Source: Undaria pinnatifida (taxonomy: Eukaryota; Sar; Phaeophyceae; Laminariales; Alariaceae). Taken from it: 64,000 nucleotides of DNA. Shown one piece after another: positions 1-12,815 of this stretch. Under the pieces are notes generated by a model. That model was not told the origin of the DNA and made no database searches. It saw only the letters and a program-made list of their open reading frames with translations. Every line of letters begins with the position of its first letter. Position 1 is the first letter of the stretch. A program made the position numbers and the translations under genes. The stretch lies in NCBI GenBank assembly GCA_012845835.1, contig JABAKD010000013.1, forward strand, positions 4,772,628-4,836,627, written 5' to 3'.

Positions 1-316
1 CACAGAGAAACAGATAAATGTGGCGGAAAATCACGTCCAATCGGATTGTGGTGGCTCTACAGCCCTACACAGAAGGTCGACGGTCGCGGTGGTGCCGCAT
101 ATGTAAGGCATGGTTTGGTCGAGGCCCATAAATATTTTCATGCGAATAATTGATCGAACGTCCGCATGTTGTCAGGGTAGTCTAGTTCTTTTGCTGCGCC
201 AGACATTGTATGGGTGACGTAAGCTGAACCCAATCGAACTAGCTGATGCTGCCAACACCGCATAACAATGCAGGGAGGTGGAGCCCTAGGGGTGATTCAT
301 ATCAACCCATACACAC
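1..316 (-). other. Intron 4 of epimerase gene 1 (start of)
   Basis: Non-coding sequence downstream of the exon 4 donor (GT on the minus strand at 316-315). I looked for the next exon by comparison with exon 5 of gene 2 and did not find it. The equivalent intron in gene 2 is 1053 bp, so exon 5 is expected outside the window. Confidence 0.7.
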
Positions 317-2872
317 CTGGATGGACACTCCGTTGCAGCGTTTCGAGGCAATGATGCCATGGTTCACGTTGTTGTAGACCTCGTTGTCGTGGATGGTCAG
401 GAAGTCGCTGTCATCGTGAGGGTCGAAGCCGTACGCCGAGTTGTCGTGCATCTTGTTCCTCCTCCAGTCTCCCTGTTGGTGCCCGTACGTGTACACCCCA
501 AACCGGTTGTGGTGGATGTCGGAGTCGTAGATGTTGCCGTAGACATTCACATCGTCGAAGAGTTCGGGATTGCTTAGGTCTTTGCAGAACCCACGAACCT
601 GATAGAAACGATCAATTAGGAGGGTGTTGAGTAATGATCGAAGTTCAGTGGTGAGATAAGTACCATGCATACTGATTAAAGTATTGGTCGACAGTGAGTG
701 GCCTCATTTCGTCTGTATTGCGCGTTGGAGACTTCGCACACTCATGTCATAGCTTAGTGCTGGTTACGTTTGTTGTTCAAACTCCGACACTTTATGGTTC
801 GCGCACGGACTTATGAGCAGATATGCTATTTGCGTGCCGATGGTAGTGTCATATTCTTGGTATACTTACATGCGGGTGACCAGTGTGTGACCAAGCTCAT
901 AGGAGCGGTATCGGTTACACGACGATCAATTATGGTGATGTATCGGCGTCGGTGTTAGACAATCTCCCCTTATAGGCGGGAGTCATGGCATCTCTTTTCC
1001 TGATATCGCTTTTACATATACATACGGCGAACTCTGGATGCACTATCTCGTGTCACGTATCTTAGGGACAAACAAGGAATGCATCGGTTTGTTTGAAGCA
1101 TCTAACGCATCGTTTTCGCGCTTGCCATCAAGCACGCGGTACCTAGAAACCAACTTCCAGAGCAGAACCACACGACGTCTTTACACAGTACTACTTCACC
1201 TTCCATGTCAAGCCGTATGCCTCGCCGCCCTGGTACCCCAGGTAGCCCATTTCGCTGTCTTCGATGTCCATCCTTGCCTCTCCCATGTTGCTTTTAGCTC
1301 TGCCATCGCAATCCTCGTTGTCGTCGGTGATGATCTCCGAAACGGCGCTGATGTACGATCGGCCATCGTCTTCGTCATCATCAACTTTGTTGTTGCTTGT
1401 ATCCCAGGAGAACACCTGAGCAAGAGTCGGGGTGGCGGGGTCGGGGTCGACAAGCAATGTCAGCGATACAACAAGCTAGGAACTACTCATACCAGGTTGT
1501 TTATCACGGGCCCCGTTTGTGCCTCATCAACAGTTGTATGTTTTGTCCGTAGTCACTTAACGGGCAAAATACGCGCACTGACGAGTGGATCAAGACACGC
1601 TAACAGTGCCCTATCAGACAGATGTGTGCAACGTTCGGCAACAACTCCGCTCGGACACTGGTCGTGTGATGATGTGCATCCATGGATGGGTTGAAATGTC
1701 TGTTTAACAGTTTCAAGAACACACACAGACACACACGACGTCAAACCTCGCTCGACAGGCCAATTATTCTATTGGGCGATACAAACGATTTTAGAGGGAG
1801 TATGTTGTGGTGAAAGTCGGGTCGAGTTTCATCAATCAGTGACACAGCAGCAAAGCATCGAGGCGAGACAAAAAAGTTTCACTCCACGGACCAGAGCAAC
1901 GCTTTTGCCTAGATATAATGTTGGCGCGCCGCCAATATACTACCGCACAAGATGGGGGCACAAGGTCGCCTACACCGATCTAACCTTCGTGCTCAAGAAA
2001 TCAAGGCTTCCTCCGTAAGCGCGGAGGTTGATGAACTTCTCCCTCGTGCTCAATAGACGAAGCTCGTCAGCATCGCCTCCCGCGGACGTACCGTGCACCT
2101 AGTAGTGTCATCAACATCAACAATCAACAGGCGCGGGGCGGTGGGGGTGGACAGGGTATTTGGGATTTTCATTCGAGGTCCAACAACACTGAAACATTGG
2201 AAAAAATACAATTTCAAAGAACGAAACCGCCACTGCTCTAGATACTCCACAGGGAAAGTGGTAAGCAACACGCGAGGGAGACGTGTGACTTTGAGAATAT
2301 ACAACATTAAAATACTATTTATATGAGTTTGGAGGGAATATTTGTGCAGAGCATGGCAACAATATTGACCATGTCTCGTCATCCTGTGCATGGCCACAAC
2401 CTTGAGGATTTATGATATCCTCGTTTGTAGGCGCTTGCGTAAGAACCGCGAATATTGCAGGCTTGCAGCAACCACACGGGTATTCAGCGCTTGTCCGTCA
2501 CAGATCGATCACCCTAACCCTCACCTGGAGAGTGATGCCGTCTTCAATCCAGAGGTGTTCCGTGAGAAGCCACGTTCCCGTCGCGGAGCTGCTGATGTCG
2601 CCGTTGCTCGACTTCACGGCGTATAGTGGGCCATCCCCGTCCAGCTGCTCCCAAATTTCTGTGAGGGTGATGCAGCCACCTCGCGTGGAGCCGTTCGCCG
2701 ACTCGACGTATAGTCTTTCCGAAGAATGGGAATAGCGGAGCGACACCGAGAGGCTCGGGTCGCAGGTTGGTTTGGGGATGGCGCTGTTCGGTGAAGCGGT
2801 ATTCTTCGCGGCGGCTCGCGTGCCTGCGAGAAGGCCCATGATAGCAGCCACTCGAAACGTTGTCATCGTCAT
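317..2872 (-). CDS. ManC5-E: Mannuronan C-5-epimerase, gene 1 (5' part; 3' exons outside window)
   Basis: Secreted enzyme that converts beta-D-mannuronate to alpha-L-guluronate within alginate in the brown algal wall. Four exons on the minus strand are joined by GT-AG introns, all in phase 0: 2872-2525 (116 aa), 2098-1985 (38 aa), 1415-1200 (72 aa) and 598-317 (94 aa). The ATG at 2872 opens a short hydrophobic signal peptide (about residues 1-22). Exon 4 is the right-handed beta-helix catalytic part with the motif YGFDPHD; Tyr282, Asp285 and His287 match the catalytic Tyr/Asp/His of the bacterial AlgE/AlgG fold. A donor follows exon 4 at 316-315 and no further exon is found before position 1. 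The remaining three exons seen in gene 2 must therefore lie to the left, or are lost. Introns are 426, 569 and 601 bp. Exon 4 is about 91% identical at protein level to gene 2, exon 3 about 80%. Confidence 0.93.
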
Positions 2873-3740
2873 ATAGACCTGTAACAAGGTGCGCTTTACC
2901 GTTTGCTCGCGGCCGGTGAACCTCAGCCCTTGATGCAAGGTGAAAAGGTGGGTATGATGAGCGGTGATGTTGGTGGGTTGGTGTGTGTGAGTGTGGCGTG
3001 TTGGGGGGCAGCATCATGTCAGACCTCGAATTCTACAGTCTCTCTCCAGCTGGATTGCTGTCGGCGCAGGCGACGCGGATTTCGAAGAAAGCGTAAAAAA
3101 AAACCACTCCCGGACAAAGCGATGGACCACACACGAACACGACGAAACTACAGTATGTCGCGTAGTTTTTGACCAGTGTGAACATCTACCCGTGTAGTCT
3201 GTGGATTCCGACAATAACTGCCACATCTACGAGTATTTTTTCTTGTTTGCTATGATCTTGCTTTTTCTCCGACTGTCATTTTCCACGCAATCGTTTGTTT
3301 GATCCAACCTCGGCGTCCACTGCTTTCCATTTTAGCTCACACGACTAAGACAGCTACGTCACGAATTTGGGCATTTTGTGGCCAGCGCGTGACGCCGATG
3401 ATACAAGGGCCACACGAAGCCGTTATAGCAGTGCACCAGGTATGGTTTCGTATTTAACAATAAAACTTAGAATCCGATCCTAAACAATTATGTAAAGCCC
3501 ATGTCACACTGAATCATTTGAAAGAGGCCAATCTACAGGTAATGCCAGGCATATTGAACATGAACGTACATCATAATACATTTTTCAGTTTTGATGTAAG
3601 GTACTGCTGTAGTGTATCATGATAATAGTTCACGTTGATGATACTTTTGTGTTTTCTTATTTTTTTTGCGGACCATGAGGAAATTAGACTATCGAACAAA
3701 ATGCATTAACAAGACGTGAATATTTCAGGTGAGTTCTATG
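2873..3740. other. Intergenic, upstream of epimerase gene 1
   Basis: Should contain the promoter and 5' UTR of gene 1. The minus-strand leader just upstream of the ATG is rich in CA/CCA. I see no clear TATA box. A/T-rich, no coding sequence recognised. Confidence 0.4.
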
Positions 3741-3747
3741 CCACGTA

Positions 3748-4160
3748 TTTATTTTTTATTTTTTATTTTTTATTTTTTTTATCCTCCGGCGGATGGGGAA
3801 AAATAAAACTTTAGCTCACCACACTTCCGCGTATTTTCATACGCGTCGTGTGTCGATTTAACTCAGTTGCTTTCGCAGCCCAACGCTAGCTGGCGCACCC
3901 TTCGAGTCCCACTGTAGGTATAGCGTAAGCTGTCCCTATCAGTGGTCTTCGTTACAACCCCGGCAGCGCAAGCTGCCGTTGTATACGGGTGCGTGTGTAT
4001 GTCAACCCGGCCTGTCCCCTGAGGGTCAGTTTCGGTGGAGATAGCCACCCGGAATGTCATCTTTCCGGGTAGTGTGGGACTTGCGCAAGCTCACCCACTA
4101 ACAAAACCCCTGGCCATGGGAGATGGCCTTCCGCCGGACTTGGTCCAGTTACGGTCCACC
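3748..4160 (-). mobile_element. Poly(A)-tailed retroposon, copy 1 (longer copy)
   Basis: A 413 bp element in minus orientation: its 3' end is an A-rich tail, seen on the plus strand as T-rich sequence at about 3748-3780. It is flanked by the 7 bp direct repeat CCACGTA at 3741-3747 and 4161-4167, the expected target-site duplication of target-primed reverse transcription. About 255 bp of its 3' part matches the copy at 12816-13068. It carries no long reading frame, so it is a SINE or the 3' end of a LINE; an imperfect B-box-like stretch near its 5' end does not decide this. Confidence 0.75.
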
Positions 4161-4167
4161 CCACGTA

Positions 4168-5395
4168 ATCTCGCTGGATGATTGCAGCAAAGAAGAGCTG
4201 TCAATCATGTATTTAATGTGCAATCGTTTCGGTCTTCAGTTTTCCCCCTCTTCTTCTAATTTTAACCACTACCTGGTACTAGTCTATTAATAGACTTGTT
4301 ATATATCTCTCTCTCCGAGGATTTCTTCGTTGGTTTGTACATCAGCTCCTCTTCAAGTGGAACTTTTTATTTCTCTTATATCATACATCATTATATTCTC
4401 CTAGTCTAGTCTATATTTATACTTCTGTAGAAATCGTTGTGGTGCATTAAGACTGCTGTAGTATCCTGGTAAACGTTTCACCTGATTAACGGTTTCTTGT
4501 TAAGTCTATATTCCACGTGCTTGTTTGGCCTACGAAAGTACTTATGTTCTTTTTTTTTTGTAAGTTTAGCTTGTTGCTTTTGTTATGTACCTAAACTGAC
4601 GTACTTACCCGGTAGGCCGTCGAAGTTCGCAATTCTTTTGTTTGCTCGTTTTCGGTGCCAATACGCCGTAGTCCCGCGGGTAGGATGCCGAACACGTTTA
4701 CGGGGGGAAATGCATGATATATTCGAAAGTAGTCTCAGTTCTATTTTTCTTAAGATAATCCGGTGTTGTGCGATGCAGAGGATGGCCAGCAATCATTCTT
4801 ATAATGCGTACCAGGTGTCATACGTGCATTACATGACGTCGGAAACGGTCGGCTGCCATCTCGTCTACCAACGATGTTATGGGTAGCGATAGCAATTACG
4901 CTGCTGACGAGAGGAATCTCTACAGTCCCGCCACGAAATTTGCATTTATATGTCTGTCAAAGCAGCATGTGGACCTATTTTATGCCTTTATCCGCAGACT
5001 TCTAAAGGTTTTGTGCTCGTGTCAAGCTTAGGGGAGCTTGGGGGAACAAAACCGAGGGTCACCGTCCTGCGAGCATGTCGTTCGGACAATACCTTGCAAC
5101 ATTGGTTGCTGCCCGGGGTAGTTGGTTGTGCCGAAGCTCTAATCAAATAGTCAAACGGTTTCGCCTGGTTGCTCCCTCTCGAGCCCGGAAACGTTCTATG
5201 TGCGAGCAGAGCAATCAAACACAAATTTTCCGATGCTACAGGCCAATGCATACTACAAGTGTTCCGCTTTGGTGTCGGCATTTGCCGGGACCTATTTTTA
5301 AAATAGGGCAGGGCAGCACTTCAAATTTTCCGATTGAGTACTCGGTAGAGTAAAAAAGGTCAGTTGCCACAAACATAACCTACGCGTACAGTACA
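4168..5395. other. Intergenic, no recognisable gene
   Basis: Only short open frames on both strands (longest about 130 codons at 4497-4886, plus) without recognisable domains or splice structure. Nothing else seen. Confidence 0.4.
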
Positions 5396-5399
5396 TTAT

Positions 5400-6535
5400 C
5401 CCTAACTCAAACGCCCCACCAAATATCGAAATCCGCCACATTAATAAACACTTCACGCACAGGATATCACCTCATTATCTTTCGAGAGCCATCCATGCCG
5501 CTGTGTCCCCCCCCCCCCCCCCCCCCCTCTCCCCCTCAAACGCCCCCTCTTTCCCGACCACCTGCACGATCGCGTAGACCTAGCACCACGCGTGTAACAA
5601 GCTGATACATATCTTTGATCTCACAGCCGAAGTGTATTTGAATATTATTTGTGACCTAAACCTCCTAAAAATCCCCCCCCCCCCCCCCCTCTTGCTCTCC
5701 CTTACTCAAACGCCCCACCAAATATCGAAATCCGCCACATTAATAAACACTTCACGCACAGGATATCACCTCATTATCTTTCGAGAGCCATCCATGCCGC
5801 TGTGTCCCCCCCCCCCTCCCTCGAACGCCCCCTTCTTCCCCATCACCCGAACCTTCGCCTAGACCTAGCACCACACGTATAACAAACCCCTCACCTAAAG
5901 CCCTTCCCCCCCCCCCCCCCCCCCCCCCGCCCCCACCCACCCCCCTCCCCCCCCAACCCATCCCAACCCCACCCCCTCGAACACTCCACCCTCTCTTTAC
6001 TCACTGATTGTACGACTTACCCCAGGATATACATGATAAACTGATGTATTATTTTCAACAATGTCACATTTATTCCCTCAAAATAATGTATAGTTTCCAG
6101 GCACATATTGAGCTGCCCCCCCCCCCCCCCCCGCCCCCAATAATATACTGGTGCCAAAACCGTCAGATTTATCCCCTCGAAAGGATTTATAGCTTACATG
6201 CACAAATTGGCCCTCCCCCCCCCCCCCCCCCCGCCCCCCTCCAAACCCGCTCGCTTTTGATCAAAACCAGGCCCCCTTTTCCCTTCACAGCTGTCAGATT
6301 TTGTCCCCCTCAGAAACGGGTTTTATAGTTTCCGCGCACAGACTGACTAAAATCATCCTGTTGACCCTGATAGCTACACTGTAGTTGTAAGGGGAGTCGC
6401 CGACCTATATCCTTAATGAGGACACACAACTCGTAATGCGCGCGATCGGAGTATCACACACAGCTTGCAAAGATGAGTTTCGACGAAATCTTCGATCTCA
6501 CAGCTGGAGTGTATTTTAATTTTTATAATAATAAG
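5400..6535 (+). repeat. Poly-C-rich interspersed repeat, copy 1 (with internal direct repeat)
   Basis: Compound repeat with several C homopolymer tracts (near 5510, 5670, 5807, 5907, 6117 and 6217). An approximately 115 bp segment is present twice in direct orientation (about 5400-5515 and 5700-5815). The right part (about 6290-6535) is a conserved ~240 bp module recurring at 10150-10370, 28925-29130, 30085-30300 and, inverted, at 14825-15060. No coding capacity. Probably a non-autonomous mobile element family whose ends I cannot define. Confidence 0.7.
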
Positions 6536-6539
6536 GCCA

Positions 6540-7170
6540 TGCCAAGAGTTCGAAACAGACTAACACACAAAAAAACGCACACCTATTAATAGCTATCGTT
6601 TTTAAGGTGAATCCGATTCCGAGCTTCATTCATCATATTTCGATCGGATAATCCGAACACATGCCGACTGACCCTTTAGTCTGGCGACGAAACGTGTTGA
6701 GTGCGTTTCCTATGATATTTTAAGTCAATCAAGCATCCGGGGCCAGTAACGTGACTGACCATGTCCGCTGCGTGTTTTTTTCGTAGCCACTGAGAGGCGC
6801 GCACTGAGCCAGCTTCGGAAATATACAATGCATTATAAAATGTTATCATCTTGATCCGAGCCTCCCAGATCGACTCTCTGTGTGTTGTCTGATCGTGGAG
6901 AGACGTGTTGACGTTGTCCCAGACGCGAAACACGGTGGTATGGCTGCCTTCGTTATCCAACTGCTCGAATGCTATTGCAATGCTGCTGCTTGTTGCTTGC
7001 TGTATAGATCGCTCACTTCTTGATGATACAGTACGCGACTACAGCGATCACGATTTTGACAGCTAAGAACTTCAGACTCGAGTTTTTACAGACGAAAAAT
7101 AAACATGTCATTGTTGTCTGATCGCTCATTGGCCATTGTTCATACATAAAGTAGGCGTCACCCAGGCACG
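6540..7170. other. Intergenic with one unassigned ORF
   Basis: A 94-codon minus-strand open frame (6960-6676) has a protein-like composition but no domain I recognise and no ATG-supported gene structure. Nothing else seen. Confidence 0.3.
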
Positions 7171-7174
7171 ATAG

Positions 7175-8110
7175 GGTCACATGCCGGAATCGGAATCCAT
7201 CCTCATATCTACGACATCGACAGCCCGGGGACGAACCCGGATATCATCCGGGTTGATACCTCCCTGCACGGTGTGGAAATACCCAACCCCACCGGCCGAT
7301 TATCTGATTGGCCATGGTTCGTATGTTGAGCCAGCTCCACCTCGGGAGGATATAGGGTCCCATCCCCGGTCCAGAGGTCGCTCCATATCTCTAAAGCTTC
7401 CATCAACCGGGGAAGCAAACCGAGCTTTCACGGGTCGACACCACCCTGCACGGCGAGAAAACCCCAATCCCGTTGGCTAATCGCTAATTGGTTCGAGCTC
7501 CACAGCGCCGTCCTTGGCCGATAGAGGCCCATTATTGGGGGGCAATTCCGTCGCACACGGGGAAGGTAGGGTGACATCCCCGATTCATGAATCCCCCGAA
7601 TTTCTACAGCTCCAAAAACGCGAGAACATCAACGATGACCTCCCGGGTCGATATCACTTTGCACGACGTGGAACCGCAACCATATTCGCGTACCGCTGAT
7701 TGGCTGTGGGTTGGACAAAAGGGCAACGCCACCATGGGAGGACATAGAGTCTTGGGCCCGTTTCACAAATCCTGACAAACCGAGGACGATAACCGATTTT
7801 TCCCGCGGGCCGACACAGCCCCGCACGGATCTTCTTTTATTCACATTGGCTTATCGTTGAGTGGCTGCGCTGCTCGTAGAGCCAGGGACACCCGGGGAGA
7901 AGATAGACCACAGCGAACGAGCGGGGGGGCGTTCCGACGCACCCGATGAGAATAGGGCTGCACCGCCAGTCCAGAAACCATTCCATACCCCATCAACTCC
8001 AACAAACCGGGGACGAAAACTTACTTTTTCCGGGTCGACACCACACCGCACGGTGTCGAAGCCTTAGCTAGCTGAGGTTTGTATACAACGCCAGCACCAC
8101 AGAACAGGGT
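7175..8110. repeat. Degenerate tandem repeat, about 5 units of 160-225 bp
   Basis: A shared core (CCGGGTCGACACC-like, followed by CTGCACGGTGT-like) recurs at about 7248, 7430, 7643, 7805 and 8030. Each is preceded at a roughly constant distance by a GGGGACGAA-like block. Spacings are about 182, 213, 162 and 225 bp, so the array is old and has accumulated indels. Short open frames across it are by-products of the repeat. Confidence 0.75.
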
Positions 8111-8840
8111 CCAACCCTGGTTCAGAAATCCTTCAAGGTATCTACCACTAAAAAAGAATCAGGGCAACTCGCGCTACTACTGCTGAGTTTGTATTTGTAT
8201 ACCCCAACCCCGCGGTACGCGGACATTTCATTCGACCCCCTGCCTCGATACTACCCCGCTCAGTGTAACCCAACCTTCGATTGATCGGCTCGCCCGGGGT
8301 TCGTGGATTGAGGAAACCACCACCCACGAAGAAGTTCGGCAAGTTCAATGACTATCATCTCATACTGGGCGGCGATGAGAGAAGTTGTCCATGGGCCAAT
8401 TGTACAATATACAGCAGTCGGTGCAACTTGCTTGGGTATCGTATTGTTACAGCAGCATTAATGCACTTTACTTCTCCTTTTCTTCCCATCCCGTTTACTA
8501 TGATGCTCGCATTACTCTCACCCTACCAGTAATTTAGCCCAGATCCGGGTAAATAGCGGGCTCCCCTCTCCCCTCCCCACTACGGTACATTATGCCCTCA
8601 TATTTATCGCGGGAAGAATTCAGCATTTATATTTTTCTTCCCTCGTCGACTCGCGTCGAACTGTACCTACCCACGCTGCTAGGGGATTTCAGCAGTTAGT
8701 TGGTCCATTTTTTCTCATTTATTTCTGCAAATCTATAAACCCAACAAAGCCCACAACGCGATGGTTATTTAACTCAAGGACCAGGAATATTAATAATAGT
8801 TTAACCCCACTAGACCACCGGGGCGACCGGCTCTACATTA
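8111..8840. other. Intergenic, no recognisable gene
   Basis: The first part may be a further decayed unit of the preceding tandem array. No gene, RNA or element boundary recognised. Confidence 0.35.
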
Positions 8841-8845
8841 CTCAC

Positions 8846-9155
8846 TGTGCCCGTGGCGTATCAGGTTATCGACGAGCCTGGGATCCCTCAATTTCGTGAG
8901 TTCGAATCCCCCCGCGTGCGTACTTGTGTAAATTTTTGTGGGGCTTTTTTATGCATTAATTGACTTGCGGAAAGCGCGAAAGCGTGAGTTAGCAACACTC
9001 TCGATGAGAAATCGACCATCAATGGGTCTTAAGCCCTATCTATGCGCAAAAAAAGAAGGCAATAACCGGGGGGGGGGGGAAGGGACGGCACCTGTGATCA
9101 CGGATAGTATGTCCAGAAGCTGGAAAGTAGAAGTGCGCAAAAAAAAAAAAAAAAA
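8846..9155 (+). mobile_element. tRNA-derived SINE, copy 1
   Basis: About 310 bp, tRNA-like head plus body plus A-tail. The head has a Pol III A box (TGGCGTATCAGGTTATC, from about 8853) and a B box (GAGTTCGAATCCC, 8898-8910). The tail is 17 A at 9139-9155. The body (from about 8950) matches copies at 25929-26238 (+), 27315-27560 (-) and 31765-31990 (-). The stems of a true tRNA are not all formed and the head is followed by a non-tRNA body, so this is a SINE and not a tRNA gene. Target-site duplication not obvious here. Confidence 0.85.
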
Positions 9156-9640
9156 TCGCTAGAAAAGATGATCAATCAGCAATCAGCAGCGAGGAGAACG
9201 TTAAGTACGAAGCAACACAAACTTATTTGTCATGTACGTACCAACACGACCGCTTGCACTTGACCAGCAAACGACCACAGCAACGGAGTCAGGAACCACA
9301 GTAACAACAAAGCACACGGCCTATATTTCTCCAAAGAGTCTTCTCGGGGGGAAAAAGCACCAAACGATGCGATAACGGGACGAGTGCACGTCACTCACTG
9401 GTTTCTTCCGTGGATACTGTCTACTTACTGCGACATTCGCGTGGCGCAGCTTAACAACAGGAGGAGCGATTGTTTTCCCCCTTATTTGTTGTGTCGACAA
9501 TGTATTCCCTGATTTTTGGTACACTCTCGCTCCAAGCCATCAGAATACGTCACAGACTAAAGCATGTTGTGTGTAATAGATAATCGCCGTGTGTGGTCTT
9601 ACTCGTACGTATCTATACACTTGCACGAGAGTACAAACCA
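9156..9640. other. Intergenic, no recognisable gene
   Basis: Nothing identified beyond short open frames. Confidence 0.35.
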
Positions 9641-9644
9641 TGAA

Positions 9645-10375
9645 AATTTTCCCGAACACCACCAAATCCCCCCCCCCTTCCCCGCCCCCACCCCCCACCT
9701 TCCCACTCCCCCACCCCCTCGAACACTACGCCCTCTACTCACTGATTGTGCGACTTACCCCAGGATATACGTGATAAACTCATGCACTCTTTCCAAAACC
9801 GTCACATTTATCCTCTTGAAAAAATGTATAGTTTCCACGCACAGATTGAGATGCCCCACCCGCCCCACCCCCGCCCCAACCCCCCCCCATGATAAACTGG
9901 TTCTTTTCTTTTTTGTTTTTCTTCCAAAAACCATCAGATTTATCCCCTTGAAGGATTTATAACTTCCACGCACAAATTGCACGCCCGTCCGCCCCCCCTT
10001 CCCGTTCCCCCCCCCCCTCCAACCCCGCCCCTTTCGATGAAAACCAGCCCCCCACGTCCTTCAAAACGCCGCTCTCTCCTCACCGCATATTCGACTTACA
10101 GAATTCACTTGATAAACGGATGCATTTACTTCCACAGCCGTCAGATTTTGCCCCCCTCAGAAACGGGTATTATAGTTTGCGCGCACAGACTGACTAACAT
10201 CACCCTGTTGACCCTGATAGCTACACTGTAGTTGTAAGGGGAGTCGCCGACCTATATCCTTAATGAGCACACACAACCCGTGATACGCGCGATCGGATTA
10301 TTACACACAGCTTGCGAAGATGAGTTTCGACAAAATATTCGATCTCACAGATGGAGTGTATATTGATTTTTTATA
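9645..10375 (+). repeat. Poly-C-rich interspersed repeat, copy 2
   Basis: Same family as 5400-6535 and same orientation: C-rich blocks with conserved links, then the ~240 bp 3' module (about 10140-10370). It ends in a short (AT)n tract at about 10374-10392. Non-coding. Confidence 0.7.
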
Positions 10376-10394
10376 ATATATATATATATATATC

Positions 10395-10500
10395 TACTTC
10401 TCCACTCTTCCCCACCCGATGGTTCTTCAGATATCGTGACTTCTGTCTCCGTGAATCAGCCAGCCATGCGTCTACCGCCCGTGCACGTGTACGGTCAAAC
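10395..10500 (+). repeat. Fragment related to the 16.2-16.9 kb foldback element
   Basis: About 100 bp similar to the central part of the foldback arms at 16158-16857 (shared block including ATCGTGACTTCTGTCTCCGT). No second arm nearby. Confidence 0.55.
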
Positions 10501-12800
10501 ACTTGCCCCCGATAAATGTCATTCATAGCGCGTAAACTGACTTTGAAGCGTGCATTTCGACGGTTTACCAGATGAGTGACCCCATATGCTACCTACCATG
10601 GGGTGCAGGTAAAAAGAGCAGCACTCCAAATTTTGTTGCCTGGAATTCCAACGATCCTAGGCACTCCCTCAGCAGTTAACTGTTGTAGGGCGACTCCGGC
10701 CAGAATCGGTAGAGCCATCGCCTGCGGTTAAGCGTAATGTTGCCGCGGGTGTCCGAAGGTTTCCAGGAACATCGCGATGGGTCCGAAGCTTCCCTTTCGA
10801 AGCAGGGAGCACTTTCCAACTGGCTTGTGCTCTCCGCTAAGGAGAGCAGCAAAGTCGGTCTTCGTCTCGCGCCCTTCCGGTTTCTTTGATAAACGTGTCT
10901 AGTTGCGTGGGAACGGCTGAAGAAAGCCCAACGCCGCTCGTTGACTAACAGAACTCTACTCCGTCCACCCTTGTTGTGCGTCAGAGTTATACGGTAGCGA
11001 TACTCTGAAATTGGTCTGAGGCTCCATTCTTGAAGACCTCCATGGCTCGGCCTGTCAATAAATTGACGCGTGAAGAAATCCACCCATGAAAGGTAGATGT
11101 CCTCTAACTAGTCAACAAGTTTATGCACAGTACCGTTTATGGCGTGGATCATGGCGTTAGGCATTGCTTGCTTTGCGTATGACAGAGGGTGCACACTTGG
11201 GGCGCGATATTCTACTATACCAAAAACCGTATTGATTGTGATTACGTGTTTAACATTGGAGTGGTGACTGGGGTCACGTGGATGCGATTGACCTGGGTGA
11301 CGTAACTAATAAGGCCACGGGAGAACCAAGCGTCCCCTGGTCCCCGGTCTTCCGGTAACTCTAACATCTTGATGTTTTATCCGAACTGTAAAACACATGG
11401 CTAGGTTAACACGCTGCGTTTGGAGCTTTGGTTGGTTCGTAAAGCACAGACCCTGAAACCCATGAAAAAAGGGCTAAACCCACCGATGTTGTGAGGCGCT
11501 TCAGAACGGCATCCCTCTGGTTCTCAGCAAAGGTCTACACCTCGACTTTGAGGCACTGCAGTGAGTGGGCAAAAATTGGGGTACACAAAACGAGACAAAA
11601 AACGACCCTAAACAAAACGTATGCACTTCACTAGCGGGCAGCTCCTGCCAAGCATACACGGCCCGCGAAATAGAGAGACGCTCTTGGTGGGGTGCTGACG
11701 ACGTGGAGTGCGCCAGCCAGCAATCTGAAGAATGAATGCAGAAGCGACTCACGATAAGTTTTCGTGAGTTCGACCTTGCGAGCAGCAACACCAAAAGATA
11801 CCGAAATCGCGGGAATATTTCAATTCACGCGCGGGAGCCTAATACAATGGGTACATCACCGACGACAAAACAGTTTTCAAAAACTGCTTGCTGCTCACCA
11901 GGCGGATGATATATCTCTGTAACATATGGGATTTAAGGGCTTAAAAGAAAAGGAGAGGGACGAACGAAAAAGGGGTGGCTAGTCGTGGAGTCCAAAAAAA
12001 AACAAAACGAACCCAAAAAAGCACTTAAATAACCTGAAAAGCTCTGTATTGTTGGATGGCTCCTGCATTTTTTTTATAAATTTCGATATAGTAAAGATCT
12101 TGTTTGCAGATGCCACACAGTATTTTTGAATGGTATGCAAGTATTTACCGTAAGAAGGAGGTGAAGGAGAAAAAGGAGTGCTTGCGCACCAGGTTCACTC
12201 TTCTCACAAATATCTGAACTCTTTGCAGGTCATTAGACCGTAAGCTTTGAGCTGACCGAACGAGAGCCAGTTACATTCAATCCATCTACGTAAAAAAAAT
12301 CGCAGTGCCTTTCAAGCTCGTATCGCCACCACACAACTCTGTGTTTACCCCGGAAGACCCTCATCGTTCAGCCATCTAGGTTTGGCATCACCACATTCTC
12401 AGACGGGGCTTGTCGTAGTTACCCTGGTATACAGCAAGGAGTACGAATTGGGGAGGATGTAATCCAGGGTCATACTGCTCGAGTAGTCACGACCTTGGCG
12501 TCGTACTGCTGTTCGCCTTTAAAGCTGGTTGAAGCGTTGTTATACATACAGCTGCCCAATGAGAAATGCATCAATATCGCCGTAGAACAGAGGGTCATGT
12601 TACCATCGCTTTTATTTATACCATTTTTCCGTTCCGGGTCAGCCGTGAGCCGTGTCATCTATGTATATAACACGATTATATGTTCGCTATGTCACTCTAG
12701 AGTCACAATCAAACCACAAAATCGCTTCGACCTCCCCCGCCACTGACGGATGGTATCGCGTCAATTTATCGCAAGGCGTCACCCGACAAGATGTTCGAAG
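10501..12800. other. Intergenic with unassigned minus-strand ORFs
   Basis: Two minus-strand open frames (11083-10676, 135 codons; 11794-11501, 97 codons) have no domain I recognise. Splice-flanked coding exons were not evident. Nothing else seen. Confidence 0.35.
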
Positions 12801-12815
12801 ATAGTGGTAGAAGCA

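Noticed and set aside
8846-8920. tRNA gene
   Set aside because: A and B boxes are good, but the cloverleaf is incomplete and it continues into a repeated body with a poly(A) tail; it is a SINE head.
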